Shown: positions 19,782 through 28,177, numbered from the stretch's first letter. The stretch is 64,000 bases of DNA from Eubacteriaceae bacterium Marseille-Q4139 (GCA_018223415.1 JAGTTQ010000001.1:1771865-1835864), one strand, 5' to 3'. Notes: generated from the sequence alone by a model not told the origin. Translations and numbers: made by a program.

Positions 19782-21527
19782 ATGCTTTTGGAAGTGGTTT
19801 ACAATATCTGCTTTAATATCTGCCTTCTGGTAGTTCTGGCGTTTCTTCTGACACGGCTGGATTTTATCCAGCGCCTTCTTTTAAATGACGGGGAGGAGGA
19901 AAACGGAAACCGGATCTGCCGGATGAAGGAAAAAATCATTCTCGGTATTATTTTCGTCGGCTTCTGCATGATTTCCGACAACATCGGGATGCAGGTGACG
20001 GGGGCGCTGCCAAATGCCCGGGTGATTGGGATCCTTTCGTCGGGCTTTCTCGGCGGGCCGGTTTCCTGTACCATCACGACGGCCATTGCCGCCATCCACC
20101 GGTACCTGATTTTCCCGGAGCGGATCTCCACCGTTGCCTGTGTGATTTCGGCTGTGATCCACGGTATCATCGGTTCTTTCATTGGCTACCGGAAGCGGAA
20201 TGACAGACGGTATTCCAACTATTTTCTTCTGGGAATCACGTTTATTTCGGAGTTAATCCACATTGTGATGATTCTTCTGCTCACAAGGCCGTTTGTGGAC
20301 GCAATGGACATCGTAAGAATTGTCATTATCCCGATGGTGCTCATCAATTCCGTGGGCATGGTGATTTTTTTCAATGTGTTCAAGCTGATTTTCAGCACCG
20401 ATGATCTGAAGGCGGCGTGGCAGATTTCCCTTTCCATGAGGACGGCAGAGCGGTGTACGCCATATCTGGCGAACGGGCTTGAGAAAAAGGAAGACATCGA
20501 CAAAGTAATCGACATCATCCTGGAGGAATACCGGTGCCAGGGGGCTGCGTTAATCGAGGACAAGAGGTTCCTTGGAAGAAGCAGCGCATTTTCGGAGATT
20601 TCCCTGACGGACGACAATTATCCGAGGCTTTTGTCGGCCACGAAAACGTATAAGACTACACGGGTCAGCCGGATCCCCATTCCGGAGGACGGTTTTTTCC
20701 CGCTTTATGAGAATAACGTCATCATTTCCGCGCCGATTCTTCTGGATGAGGGGCGTGTGATGGCATTGGTGATCCTGGTGAAGAAGAATGCTTATTCTTA
20801 CCGGGCGGACGTGGAATTTGTCACGGGCCTTGCAAATCATTTTGCCATGCAGTTAAAGATTGCCAAGATGGAGGCACAGAAGGAGGCGCTGCGCCGTGCC
20901 GAGATTACGACGCTCCAGTCCCAGATCAATCCCCATTTCCTGTTTAACTCCCTGAATACCATTTCGTATTTTTGCAGGGAGAAGCCGGAAAAGGCCAGAG
21001 AGCTTCTTCTGGCGCTCAGCTCCTATTTCCGGAACACCTTAGAGAGCGTGGATTTCATGGTGACGCTGGATACGGAGCTGGAGCATGTGAAGGCGTACAC
21101 GAAACTGGAGGAGGCGCGGTTCGAGTCCAGGCTCCAGGTGGTATTTGAGGCGGAAAACGAAGACCTGACCTGCTGCGTGCCGAACCTGATCCTTCAGCCG
21201 CTCGTGGAAAACGCCATCCACCACGGAGCCATGAACCGGGAAAACGGCGTCGGCAAGGTGGTTGTGCGGGTAAGGCGGGAAGAAAAAAATACGATCATCG
21301 ACATTATGGACAACGGGCCGGGGATTGATTATAAGATCATCCGGAGCCTGCACGGAGGTGAGGAGGTGAAGCACCGGGGCATCGGACTGATGAATGTCCA
21401 GCAGCGTTTAATCAGTATCTATGGAAAGGATTACGGACTCCAGATCGTTTCCAGTGAGACGGGAACCGATGTGCGTATGAAGATACCCAACAGGGAGGAA
21501 AAAGAGTATGAAGATAGTGATCGTTGA
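19782..21527 (+). CDS. LytS/YehU-type sensor histidine kinase
   Basis: 581 residues. The N-terminal half has about six membrane segments of the 5TM-LYT type, then a GAF-like region (about 220-360), a His_kinase dimerisation helix with the phosphorylated His in SQINPHFLFNSLN, and an HATPase domain (LILQPLVENAIHHG; MDNGPGI). The start at 19782 is chosen because GGGGAGAGG lies seven bases upstream; the in-frame ATG at 19767 overlaps that site. It overlaps the response regulator gene by 20 nt. It probably senses a ligand tied to the upstream TAXI transporter. Confidence 0.9.
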   Translation: MLLEVVYNICFNICLLVVLAFLLTRLDFIQRLLLNDGEEENGNRICRMKEKIILGIIFVGFCMISDNIGMQVTGALPNARVIGILSSGFLGGPVSCTITTAIAAIHRYLIFPERISTVACVISAVIHGIIGSFIGYRKRNDRRYSNYFLLGITFISELIHIVMILLLTRPFVDAMDIVRIVIIPMVLINSVGMVIFFNVFKLIFSTDDLKAAWQISLSMRTAERCTPYLANGLEKKEDIDKVIDIILEEYRCQGAALIEDKRFLGRSSAFSEISLTDDNYPRLLSATKTYKTTRVSRIPIPEDGFFPLYENNVIISAPILLDEGRVMALVILVKKNAYSYRADVEFVTGLANHFAMQLKIAKMEAQKEALRRAEITTLQSQINPHFLFNSLNTISYFCREKPEKARELLLALSSYFRNTLESVDFMVTLDTELEHVKAYTKLEEARFESRLQVVFEAENEDLTCCVPNLILQPLVENAIHHGAMNRENGVGKVVVRVRREEKNTIIDIMDNGPGIDYKIIRSLHGGEEVKHRGIGLMNVQQRLISIYGKDYGLQIVSSETGTDVRMKIPNREEKEYEDSDR

Positions 21528-22230
21528 TGATGAAAGGCCGGCAAGAAGCGAGCTGAGATATCTGGTGAGCCTGTGTGAGCTCGATGCCCAGATCACGGAG
21601 GCGGAAAACAGCGAGGAGTTTCTGGAACTGATGGAAAAAGAGACGTTTGACGTCTGTTTCGTAGACATCAATCTGGGCGGAATCAACGGGACAACGGTGG
21701 CGTCCATGATTAAAAAGCGGATGCCGGACGCCAGCATTATTTTCGCAACGGCCTTTCGGGACTATGCCGTCAAGGCCTTTGAGATCGGGGCCATGGACTA
21801 TCTGTTAAAGCCCTTCGACTATGAGCGGGTGAAGAAGACCATGGAGCGGATCCGTGAGCAGATGAAGGAAAAGCCACAGTCTTCGGAATACGAAATCAAC
21901 AAGATCATGGTAAACGCAGAGACGGGCTACCGGGTGGTGGATGCGGCGAAGATCGTATATATTGAGACGGAAAAACGGGCATGCAAGATTCATATGGATG
22001 ACGGGAGCTTTTATCTCCAGAATGAATCGCTGAACAACTATGAGAACATTCTGCGGAAGTGCCGTTTTTTCCGGATCCACAAGAGCTATCTCATCAATCT
22101 GGACTATGTGATGGAGATGCGGGTCAGCTACAACAGCGGGTATTGTGTGGTTCTCAGGCATTACGAAAAGGAATGCCTTCCCATCGGCAGGAGCCAAATC
22201 CGGGAGTTCCGTCAGATCTTCGACCGATAG
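21508..22230 (+). CDS. LytTR family response regulator
   Basis: 240 residues. Receiver domain (1-120) with acidic pocket DDE (7-9), phosphoacceptor Asp53 in FVDINLGG and Lys in LLKPFDY; LytTR DNA-binding domain (about 135-238; IVYIETEKRACKIHM; FFRIHKSYLINLDYV). It pairs with the overlapping LytS-type kinase and probably controls the TAXI-TRAP operon upstream. Confidence 0.93.
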   Translation: MKIVIVDDERPARSELRYLVSLCELDAQITEAENSEEFLELMEKETFDVCFVDINLGGINGTTVASMIKKRMPDASIIFATAFRDYAVKAFEIGAMDYLLKPFDYERVKKTMERIREQMKEKPQSSEYEINKIMVNAETGYRVVDAAKIVYIETEKRACKIHMDDGSFYLQNESLNNYENILRKCRFFRIHKSYLINLDYVMEMRVSYNSGYCVVLRHYEKECLPIGRSQIREFRQIFDR

Positions 22231-22327
22231 AATTTTAAGCAAAAATGTGGAATTTTACGAAACCGCCAGCAAAAGCAGAAAAAGGATAAAGAAATACAAC
22301 GAAAAATCGCCAGAAAAAAATACATTA

Positions 22328-22356
22328 TTGCATAAAATGATAAAATGTAATAAAAT
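22328..22356 (+). promoter_or_regulatory. sigma-A promoter of the DeoR gene
   Basis: TTGCAT, a 17-nt spacer and TAAAAT. It overlaps a TACATT/AATGTA inverted repeat (22321-22349) that could be a self-regulating operator. Confidence 0.6.
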
Positions 22357-22425
22357 GGAAAAAAGAATTCACATCCGGTATGGAGCGGATAAATCCGGAA
22401 AACTGAGACAAAGGATTTGAACGGT

Positions 22426-23199
22426 ATGCTGGCGATTGAGAGAAAGAAATTTATCCTGAATTACCTGAAGGAACATGGCAATATAACGACCAACGAAGTC
22501 TGCCGGCTTCTGGGTGTATCCCCGGCAACGGCAAGAAATGATTTGAACCGCCTGGAAAAGGAAAAGCTGATTTTAAAGACGCATGGCGGCGCATCGCTTC
22601 TGGAGACGGAGAGCGCGGCGGCGGCAGCGTCTTTTGCGTTTGGAGAGAGACAGCAGGAACACCGCGGGGAGAAAGAGGCAATCGCAGAAGCGGCCGTGCG
22701 GCTTGTGGAAGACAATCAGTGCATCATCCTGGACGCCAGCTCGACGGCTCTGACCCTCGCCAGGAAGCTTAAGCGGTTTGACCGCCTGATTGTGGTGACA
22801 AACGGCGTTTATACGATGCTGGAACTGAAGGACATGCCGAATATTACGGTAATTTTCATCGGCGGGATTGTCACGAAAAAATCCGGCTCCGTCGAAGGTC
22901 TCCTTGGAAAAGACCTCTTAAGCCATATCAATGCGGATTATGCCTTTGTCTCGGCGAGAGGGTTTACCCTGGAAGAAGGCCTGACGGATTTTAATATTTA
23001 TGAGTCGGAGTTAAAGAAGGAGATGCTCCGCCATTCCAGGACATGTGTGGCGATGGTGGATTCCTCGAAGCTCGAGACGACGTCGACAGCCAATTTCTGC
23101 GGGGCAAAGGATGTGGATCTTCTGATTACCGATTCCGGTGCCAGGAAAGAGGACGTGGAAAAGTACCGGAAGGCGGGCGTTCAGGTGGAATGTGTGTGA
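22426..23199 (+). CDS. DeoR family transcriptional regulator
   Basis: 257 residues. The N-terminal DeoR helix-turn-helix (ERKKFILNYLKEHGNITTNEVCRLLGVSPATARNDLNRLEKEKLI) is followed by the sugar-phosphate-sensing DeoR C-terminal domain (about 75-240; DASSTALTLARKL; VTNGVYTMLEL). Such proteins repress sugar or polyol operons and are released by phosphosugars. The start at 22426 gives the usual N terminus; a TTG nine bases upstream is less likely. The metabolic genes now nearest downstream are the TpiA/RpiB pair, separated from it by IS elements. Confidence 0.9.
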   Translation: MLAIERKKFILNYLKEHGNITTNEVCRLLGVSPATARNDLNRLEKEKLILKTHGGASLLETESAAAAASFAFGERQQEHRGEKEAIAEAAVRLVEDNQCIILDASSTALTLARKLKRFDRLIVVTNGVYTMLELKDMPNITVIFIGGIVTKKSGSVEGLLGKDLLSHINADYAFVSARGFTLEEGLTDFNIYESELKKEMLRHSRTCVAMVDSSKLETTSTANFCGAKDVDLLITDSGARKEDVEKYRKAGVQVECV

Positions 23200-23237
23200 G
23201 ACAATGAAAATTGGTGAGGATGCGGACGGCGGGGAGG

Positions 23238-23268
23238 ATTTTTAGCGTAGGCAATTTTTAGCGTAGGC
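23238..23268 (+). repeat. tandem 15-nt direct repeat
   Basis: ATTTTTAGCGTAGGC occurs at 23238-23252 and again at 23254-23268, one base apart, just upstream of the small toxin promoter. Its role is unknown; it could be a binding site or a replication-slippage duplication. Confidence 0.6.
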
Positions 23269-23278
23269 GAAAGAAGGA

Positions 23279-23307
23279 TTGTCATAGAATCCGGGATATG
23301 CTATGAT
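23279..23307 (+). promoter_or_regulatory. sigma-A promoter of the small holin-like toxin gene
   Basis: TTGTCA (23279-23284), 17-nt spacer, TATGAT (23302-23307). It predicts a leader of about 60 nt before the small ORF at 23373. Confidence 0.75.
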
Positions 23308-23372
23308 GAGGAAGAACAACCGTGTTGCAGGGTGGCTGGCCTCTATTCTTACATAGAATGGGGGTGGTGCTG

Positions 23373-23459
23373 ATGAAGGACTATGATTTCAAAGACTTGA
23401 TGGCCTTTGGCATGTTCATTCTGGCATTGCTGACATTCGTATTTACGTTTATCAGATAA
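23373..23459 (+). CDS. small hydrophobic peptide, putative holin-like type I toxin
   Basis: A 28-residue peptide with a charged start (MKDYDFKDL), one membrane helix (MAFGMFILALLTFVFTFI) and a final Arg. The pattern matches the 'putative holin-like toxin' family (Hol_Tox), whose studied relatives, such as TxpA/BsrG types, are silenced by antisense RNA. The GGGGGTGG site before the ATG can pair with ACCACCCC at 23478-23485, behind the stop codon. An IS element starts at 23490, where the shared terminator and antisense promoter of such loci would normally lie. Confidence 0.7.
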   Translation: MKDYDFKDLMAFGMFILALLTFVFTFIR

Positions 23460-23547
23460 TGTTTTAAGCATAGAAAACCACCCCGGAACTGATATGATAC
23501 CCTCAAGTAGGACACTAAAATATAAAAAACCTACTTGGGGGTATTTT

Positions 23548-24234
23548 ATGTCCAGAAAAAGTAAGATTGATGCACTGGAGAAAGTAAAAATTGTAGAGCA
23601 GTATCTGAATGGAGAAATCAGTCAAAAAGGTGCTGCCAAAGTATGCGGTGTGAATAAACGGAGTGTCCAGGACTGGATCCGGATCTATAAGACAGAAGGT
23701 CCGCAAGGATTATTAACACTAAAAACAAACAAGCGATATCCAAAAGACTTGAAGCTGAAGGCCGTACAAGCCTATCTTTCTGGGGAAGGTTCTTTGGATG
23801 AAATATGTGCAAGATTCGGAATCCGGCAGCATGTTCAGCTTATGAGTTGGATTAAGGTGTATAATGAAGGTAAGGAATTAAAAGAACTTACCGGAGGTAG
23901 CACCATGAAGAAAGCCAGAAAAACAACATTGGAAGAACGGATTGCCATAGTAAAAGACTGCCTTTCCCATAATCGGAATTACGGGGCAATGGCTTTGAAA
24001 TATAATTGTTCTTACCAGCAGATACGGAATTGGGTAGACCGCTACGAAAAGATGGGAAGCGCAGGACTGGAGGACCGACGGGGAAAGCGTGCCGGTTCCC
24101 AGCCAAGCCGTACACCGGAAGAAGAATTGCGGGACCGCATAGCAGAACTGGAACGGAAGAACAAAGATCTACAAATGGAGAATGACCTGTTAAAAAAAGT
24201 AAGGGAATTAGAAAGGGGGCATCGCTTTCTCTAA
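23548..24234 (+). CDS. IS3-family transposase OrfA (element A)
   Basis: 228 residues. Two helix-turn-helix DNA-binding units (about 1-90 and 130-185; QKGAAKVCGVNKRSVQDWIRIYKTEG; ALKYNCSYQQIRNWVDRYEKMG) precede a leucine-zipper-like coiled coil (ELRDRIAELERKNKDLQMENDLLKK). It is the end-binding half of the transposase. The run A7 at 24192-24198 inside the zipper codons fits -1 frameshifting into the orfB frame. The start follows GGGGG in the hairpin arm. Confidence 0.88.
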   Translation: MSRKSKIDALEKVKIVEQYLNGEISQKGAAKVCGVNKRSVQDWIRIYKTEGPQGLLTLKTNKRYPKDLKLKAVQAYLSGEGSLDEICARFGIRQHVQLMSWIKVYNEGKELKELTGGSTMKKARKTTLEERIAIVKDCLSHNRNYGAMALKYNCSYQQIRNWVDRYEKMGSAGLEDRRGKRAGSQPSRTPEEELRDRIAELERKNKDLQMENDLLKKVRELERGHRFL

Positions 24235-24909
24235 TACATAAATCATGGGAATATCAGGCAGTCAGGGAACTGGCTGAAACAAAAGGATATCCGGTCAGAC
24301 AAATGTGTCTCTACCTTGGGATCAGCCGTTCAGCCTATTACCATTGGCCGAAGTATCCGAAAAGTGAAGGCGAGCGCAAAAATGAACAGATTGCAGATTT
24401 GATCAAAGAGATCCATCGGCTCCATCCAGATATGGGATACCGACGGATCCGTGATGAACTGGCTGTAAAGTATGAAATGCCCTATAATGATAAACGGGTC
24501 CTGCGGATCTGTCGTAAGATAGGAATCCAGTCACCTATCAAATGGAGACCGAAGAGCTGTACAAAAGCAGACCGAAATCTGGCTCATATTGCAAAGAACT
24601 ACCTTCATCGGGAATTCCATGCAGACCGTCCAAATGAGAAATGGCTGACAGACGTAACAGAGTTTAAATATTATACCGGATTGGAAGTCCACAAAATTTA
24701 TCTGAGTGCAATCCTCGATCTGTGTGACCGCAGGATTGTAGCATTTAAAATCAGTAGCCGTAATGATAATGCCCTTGTAATGGATACGTTTGACGAGGCG
24801 GTGTCTTTAGAACCGGATGCGCATCCGCTTTTTCATTCGGACAGAGGATTTTAATATACAAGCCCGGCGTTTTACAACCGTCTGAAAAAGCACCATATGA
24901 AACAGAGTA
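24198..24909 (+). pseudogene. IS3-family OrfB (element A), broken
   Basis: The integrase half, read in the -1 frame after the A7 site. HTH_21 (IRRLHPDMGYRRIRDEL-like) and the start of the DDE core are present (ADRPNEKWLTDVTEFKY; LSAILDLCDRRIVAFKI; HPLFHSDRGF). A nonsense codon TAA replaces the Gln codon after HSDRGF at about 24852, after which the frame continues as YTSPAFYNRLKKHHMKQSM and is cut by element B. The final catalytic Glu region is lost, so it cannot be active. Confidence 0.88.
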
Positions 24910-24976
24910 TGATATGCTCCCTTCTAGGTAGACAGTTGAAATAATAAAACTGTTTATCAAGGAGGGAGCATTTCTT

Positions 24977-25648
24977 ATGCGTAAATATTCTGCTGAAGAT
25001 AAATTACGAATGGTAAAGCTTATTTTGGAAGCTAAACATAGTATTACATCTGTATCAACAGGAGAAGGAATTCATCCTACTACTTTAGAAGAATGGATTC
25101 GTAATTATCAGTCTATGGGTTCAGAAACCTTTTACAACAAAGGATGGACCAAAAGAACTTCCGCCGAGAAAGAGATTGCTGTACAAGAGTATCTTTCTGG
25201 TCTTGGTTCACTACGTGATATTTGTAAAAAACATAAAATTTCCAGTACTCGTACACTCAGGAAATGGATTGCGCTGTATAATGGTCATAAGGAGCTAAAG
25301 GCTTCCAGAACAGGAGGATGTAGTCTTATGACCAAAGGAAGAAAAACAACGTTTGAAGAAAGAGTGGAAATTGCATCCTACTGCATTTCCCATGGCCATA
25401 ACTATGCTGAAACATCAGAAAACTTTAAGGTGTCCTATCAGCAGGCACGAAATTACACTATCAAATACGAAACAGGCGGAGTTCCTGCATTACAGGATAA
25501 CCGCGGCAAAAGAAAATCGGAAGATTCTCTTACAGAGGTGGAAAAGCTTCAAGCGGAGTTGAAACTGGAAAAAGCCAAACGGCAACGTGCAGAAATGGAG
25601 TTATCATTCTTAAAAAAATTAGAGGAAATCGAAAGGAGGCGGGGCTGA
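24977..25648 (+). CDS. IS3-family transposase OrfA (element B)
   Basis: 223 residues, organised like OrfA of element A: two helix-turn-helix units (SITSVSTGEGIHPTTLEEWIRNYQSMG; YAETSENFKVSYQQARNYTIKYETGG) and a C-terminal coiled coil (EVEKLQAELKLEKAKRQRAEMELSFLKKLEE). Its AAGGAGGGAGC ribosome site lies in the 3' arm of a hairpin formed with the element's own left end. The A7 run at 25612-25618 is a -1 frameshift site to orfB. Confidence 0.9.
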   Translation: MRKYSAEDKLRMVKLILEAKHSITSVSTGEGIHPTTLEEWIRNYQSMGSETFYNKGWTKRTSAEKEIAVQEYLSGLGSLRDICKKHKISSTRTLRKWIALYNGHKELKASRTGGCSLMTKGRKTTFEERVEIASYCISHGHNYAETSENFKVSYQQARNYTIKYETGGVPALQDNRGKRKSEDSLTEVEKLQAELKLEKAKRQRAEMELSFLKKLEEIERRRG

Positions 25649-26547
25649 GCCTGATCCGCCACGAGCATATCTATCAGGCTGTCAAAGAAGAACAGGAAGA
25701 ACACGATTATCCGATACAGGAGCTTTGTAAGATTGGCGGTGTTTCAAGGGCGGCTTATTACAAATGGCTGAACCATGAAATGTCAGAGAATGAACAGGAA
25801 AACCGAAAAATTGCGGAACTGATAGAAAAAATCCACATAGAATCACCTGATAAGGGTTATCGCAGAATCCGTGATGAGTTGGAGCGTTACCATGACATTG
25901 ATGTAAATGATAAACGTGTTTTGCGCATCTGCCGGAAACTTGGTATCAAATCCACTATCAAATATGCAAACGATAGCTGTACAAGACAGGCTGCAAATCC
26001 ACAGTACATAGCCGAAAATATCCTGAATCGTGAATTCACGGCAGAAGCTCCGAATGAAAAGTGGTTGACCGATGTAACGGAATTTCATTACTATATCGGA
26101 ATTGAAAAGCACAAGGTATATTTAAGTGCAATTCTTGACCTGTATGACCGAAGAATCGTATCCTACCGTATTGGCGACAGTAATAGTAATGCATTAGTGT
26201 TTGATACCTTTGATGATGCAGTCAAAGATAATCCTGAAGCACATCCAATGTTTCACAGTGACAGAGGCTTTCAATACACCAATAGAGCCTTTCATGCAAA
26301 ACTTGAAGCAGCAGGGATGATGCAGAGCATGTCCAGAGTAGCAAAGTGTATCGATAATGGACCAATGGAAGGATTCTGGGGAATTCTAAAACGGGAGCGT
26401 TATTATGGTAAACGATTTATGGACAGAGAATCACTGGTGGTCATGATAGAGAAATATATCAATTACTATAACAACAGACGTTTGCAGAGGAAGCTTGGTA
26501 TAGTAACACCAATGGAGAAACACGAAAAATATTTACAGGCAGCGTAA
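25618..26547 (+). CDS. IS3-family transposase OrfB, DDE integrase (element B)
   Basis: About 310 residues if read from the frameshift site; an internal ATG at 25780 would give 255. It has the rve-type DDE core: first Asp in NEKWLTDVTEF, second in HPMFHSDRGFQYT, and Glu in GPMEGFWGILKRERYY. The C terminus is intact (YNNRRLQRKLGIVTPMEKHEKY). It is expected to be made mainly as an OrfAB fusion by -1 frameshifting at A7. It looks functional. Confidence 0.9.
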   Translation: MRGNRKEAGLSLIRHEHIYQAVKEEQEEHDYPIQELCKIGGVSRAAYYKWLNHEMSENEQENRKIAELIEKIHIESPDKGYRRIRDELERYHDIDVNDKRVLRICRKLGIKSTIKYANDSCTRQAANPQYIAENILNREFTAEAPNEKWLTDVTEFHYYIGIEKHKVYLSAILDLYDRRIVSYRIGDSNSNALVFDTFDDAVKDNPEAHPMFHSDRGFQYTNRAFHAKLEAAGMMQSMSRVAKCIDNGPMEGFWGILKRERYYGKRFMDRESLVVMIEKYINYYNNRRLQRKLGIVTPMEKHEKYLQAA

Positions 26548-26550
26548 AAA

Positions 26551-26597
26551 TCTGCCAGCAGGTGATACCTACTGGCAGAAAAAAATTATATTTTTTT
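26551..26597 (+). terminator. terminator inside the right end of element B
   Basis: TCTGCCAG-rich 13-bp hairpin (26551-26579), an A run, then T7 at 26591-26597. It follows the orfB stop and would stop element transcripts before the tpiA-like gene. Confidence 0.7.
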
Positions 26598-26679
26598 GAT
26601 TGTCTACTTGACGGGAAGCAGTTCAGCGACTCTGGGGCTTTTCGTATTCCCGAAGGAAAGATTTATTTCGTTTGTCTAT

Positions 26680-27441
26680 CTAAAACAACATCTCCACCAT
26701 CTGATAAAAATTTTTCGCCTCCCAGGCGCTTCTTCCCACGAAAAGCCCGTCCACGTCCGGCTGGTTTAAATAGCCGGCGGCGTTTTGAGGGTTGACGCTG
26801 CCTCCGTAAAGGAGCGGGATGTCTGCACCGGCCGAACCGAACAGCTCTGTCAGGCAGCGGCGCATGGCGTGATGGCGCTCGCCCACATACCCGGCATCGG
26901 CGGGCACACCCGAAGTGCCAATGGCCCAGACCGGCTCGTAGGCAATCCGGAGCATGGAAATGGCTTCTTTCGGATATCCGTAAAGATCCTGTTTTAACTG
27001 CATCCGCAGCGTCTCGTCGCTTACACCGGCGTTTTTCTGAGCTGCTGTTTCACCGACGCATAACAGCGGGCTCAGGGCGTTTTGGACGGCTGACAGGACT
27101 TTTTTATTTAATTCTCCGTCGGTTTCCCCGAAGATATGGCGGCGCTCGGAATGGCCCAGCATAACCATGGATACGCCAAGCTCGGTCAGCATTTTTGCAG
27201 ATACCTCGCCGGTGAACTGCCCCTCTGTGGCCCAGTGCATGTTTTGGGCGCCTAAAAGGATCTGCGAATCCTTCAGGCAGCCGGCCGCCGTCTCCAGAGA
27301 AGGAGAGGAGGGAATGACAAAGAGTGTGAGAGCTTCTTTTTTCTTATCATGAAACAGCCGTGTCAGTTCACCGAGAAATTGTGCCGTTTCGTGAGCCGTC
27401 TTGTACATTTTTAAATTGGTGCCAAAATAGCGGGGTCTCAT
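26680..27441 (-). CDS. triose-phosphate isomerase paralogue, probably tetrulose-phosphate isomerase
   Basis: 253 residues, TIM barrel. It keeps the catalytic set of TPI: Lys in NLKMYKT, His in MLGHSERRH, Glu in YEPVWAIGT, and the phosphate loop GGSVNPQNA. The NLKMYK active-site motif differs from the NWKMNG of housekeeping TPI and resembles the TpiA2/EryH/LerI type, which isomerises L-erythrulose 1-phosphate. The start at 27441 is nine bases after AAGGAGGG; an ATG at 27447 is too close. It is divergent from rpiB, the same pairing as in tetritol pathways. Which substrate it uses is an inference. Confidence 0.82.
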   Translation of the reverse strand: MRPRYFGTNLKMYKTAHETAQFLGELTRLFHDKKKEALTLFVIPSSPSLETAAGCLKDSQILLGAQNMHWATEGQFTGEVSAKMLTELGVSMVMLGHSERRHIFGETDGELNKKVLSAVQNALSPLLCVGETAAQKNAGVSDETLRMQLKQDLYGYPKEAISMLRIAYEPVWAIGTSGVPADAGYVGERHHAMRRCLTELFGSAGADIPLLYGGSVNPQNAAGYLNQPDVDGLFVGRSAWEAKNFYQMVEMLF

Positions 27442-27521
27442 GGGCATTCCCTCCTTTACGAGTATTTTATAATAAAATTCGATAAAAATCAATATAAATA
27501 ATTAAAAAACGAAAAATGTAC

Positions 27522-27550
27522 TTGATAAAACGATAGAAATATAATATTAT
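27522..27550 (+). promoter_or_regulatory. sigma-A promoter of rpiB
   Basis: TTGATA (27522-27527), 17-nt spacer, TATTAT (27545-27550). The divergent 180-nt region is very AT-rich and repeats GATAAAA-type words (27481, 27524), which could be DeoR operators. Confidence 0.5.
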
Positions 27551-27622
27551 ATGATTGAAAACAATAATTTTCGACAGAAAAGCATAAAAATGAACAGGAA
27601 TACAATGGAGGAGGGATTATCT

Positions 27623-28084
27623 GTGAAGCTGGCAATCGGATGTGATGAGGCGGCGTACCGCCTGAAAAAGGTGATTATGGATCATCTCGACGAAAAGGGG
27701 ATCGAATATCAGGATTTCGGTGCGGCAGAGGGGGAGACGGTTCTCTACCCGGATGTGGCGGTGCAGGTGGCTGAGGCCGTGGCGCGCCATGAGTTTGAGC
27801 GGGCGATTCTCGTCTGCGGCACGGGAATCGGCATGTCGATTACGGCCAACAAGGTGCCGGGAGTCCGGGCTGCCGTCTGCCATGACGCTTATTCGGCGCA
27901 GCGGGCGCGGATGAGCAACGATGCTCAGATCCTCTGCATGGGTGAGCGGGTGATCGGTGTGGAACTGGCGAAGGTTCTTGTGGATATCTGGCTGGAAAGT
28001 GAGTTTTCCGGTGGACGGTCGCTTCCGAAGGTGGAGAGGATCAATGCCTATGAAAAGAAGTTTTTAAAGGAACCGGTTCAGTAA
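27623..28084 (+). CDS. rpiB: RpiB/LacAB family sugar-phosphate isomerase
   Basis: 153 residues. RpiB fold with the phosphate-binding N terminus (KLAIGCDEAAYRLKK), the catalytic Cys in ILVCGTGIGMSITANK and the region ARMSNDAQILCMGERVIG. Members isomerise ribose 5-P/ribulose 5-P, or in tetritol pathways D-erythrulose 4-P/erythrose 4-P (EryI/DerI). The GTG start at 27623 is chosen because GGAGGAGGG precedes it and the family N terminus fits; an upstream ATG would add 24 unlikely residues. Beside a TPI paralogue, a tetrose role is plausible. Confidence 0.88.
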   Translation: MKLAIGCDEAAYRLKKVIMDHLDEKGIEYQDFGAAEGETVLYPDVAVQVAEAVARHEFERAILVCGTGIGMSITANKVPGVRAAVCHDAYSAQRARMSNDAQILCMGERVIGVELAKVLVDIWLESEFSGGRSLPKVERINAYEKKFLKEPVQ

Positions 28085-28111
28085 AACTGGCAGGTTTCTG
28101 ATGGGAAAAGA

Positions 28112-28177
28112 AGAGATGGCTGCCCCATCGGCTTTCTGATGCGATGCGTAAGAAGCCGGCGGGGCAGCCATTTTTTA
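28112..28177 (+). terminator. terminator of rpiB
   Basis: An 11-bp stem ATGGCTGCCCC (28116-28126) with GGGGCAGCCAT (28161-28171) and a T6 run. The T run overlaps the stop codon of the convergent sigma-54 activator gene. Confidence 0.85.

Larger units (their letters stand above)
23490..24909 (+). mobile_element. IS3-family element A, truncated at its right end
   Basis: The left end TGATATGATACCCTC resembles the left end of the second element (TGATATGCTCCC). It holds orfA, an A7 frameshift site and the first part of orfB. The right third of orfB and the right terminal repeat are missing because the second element follows at 24910 and the remainder is not found on its other side. A 14-bp hairpin (23498-23511 with 23530-23543) near the left end covers the orfA ribosome site. 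Confidence 0.88.
24910..26625 (+). mobile_element. IS3-family element B, apparently complete
   Basis: About 1.72 kb, bounded by imperfect 27-nt terminal inverted repeats beginning TGATATGC on the left and ending GCAGTTCA on the right (18 of 27 positions match). It holds full orfA and orfB with an A7 slippery site. It sits inside orfB of element A, but the right flank is not element A and no target duplication is visible. This points to a deletion or recombination after insertion. Confidence 0.85.
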
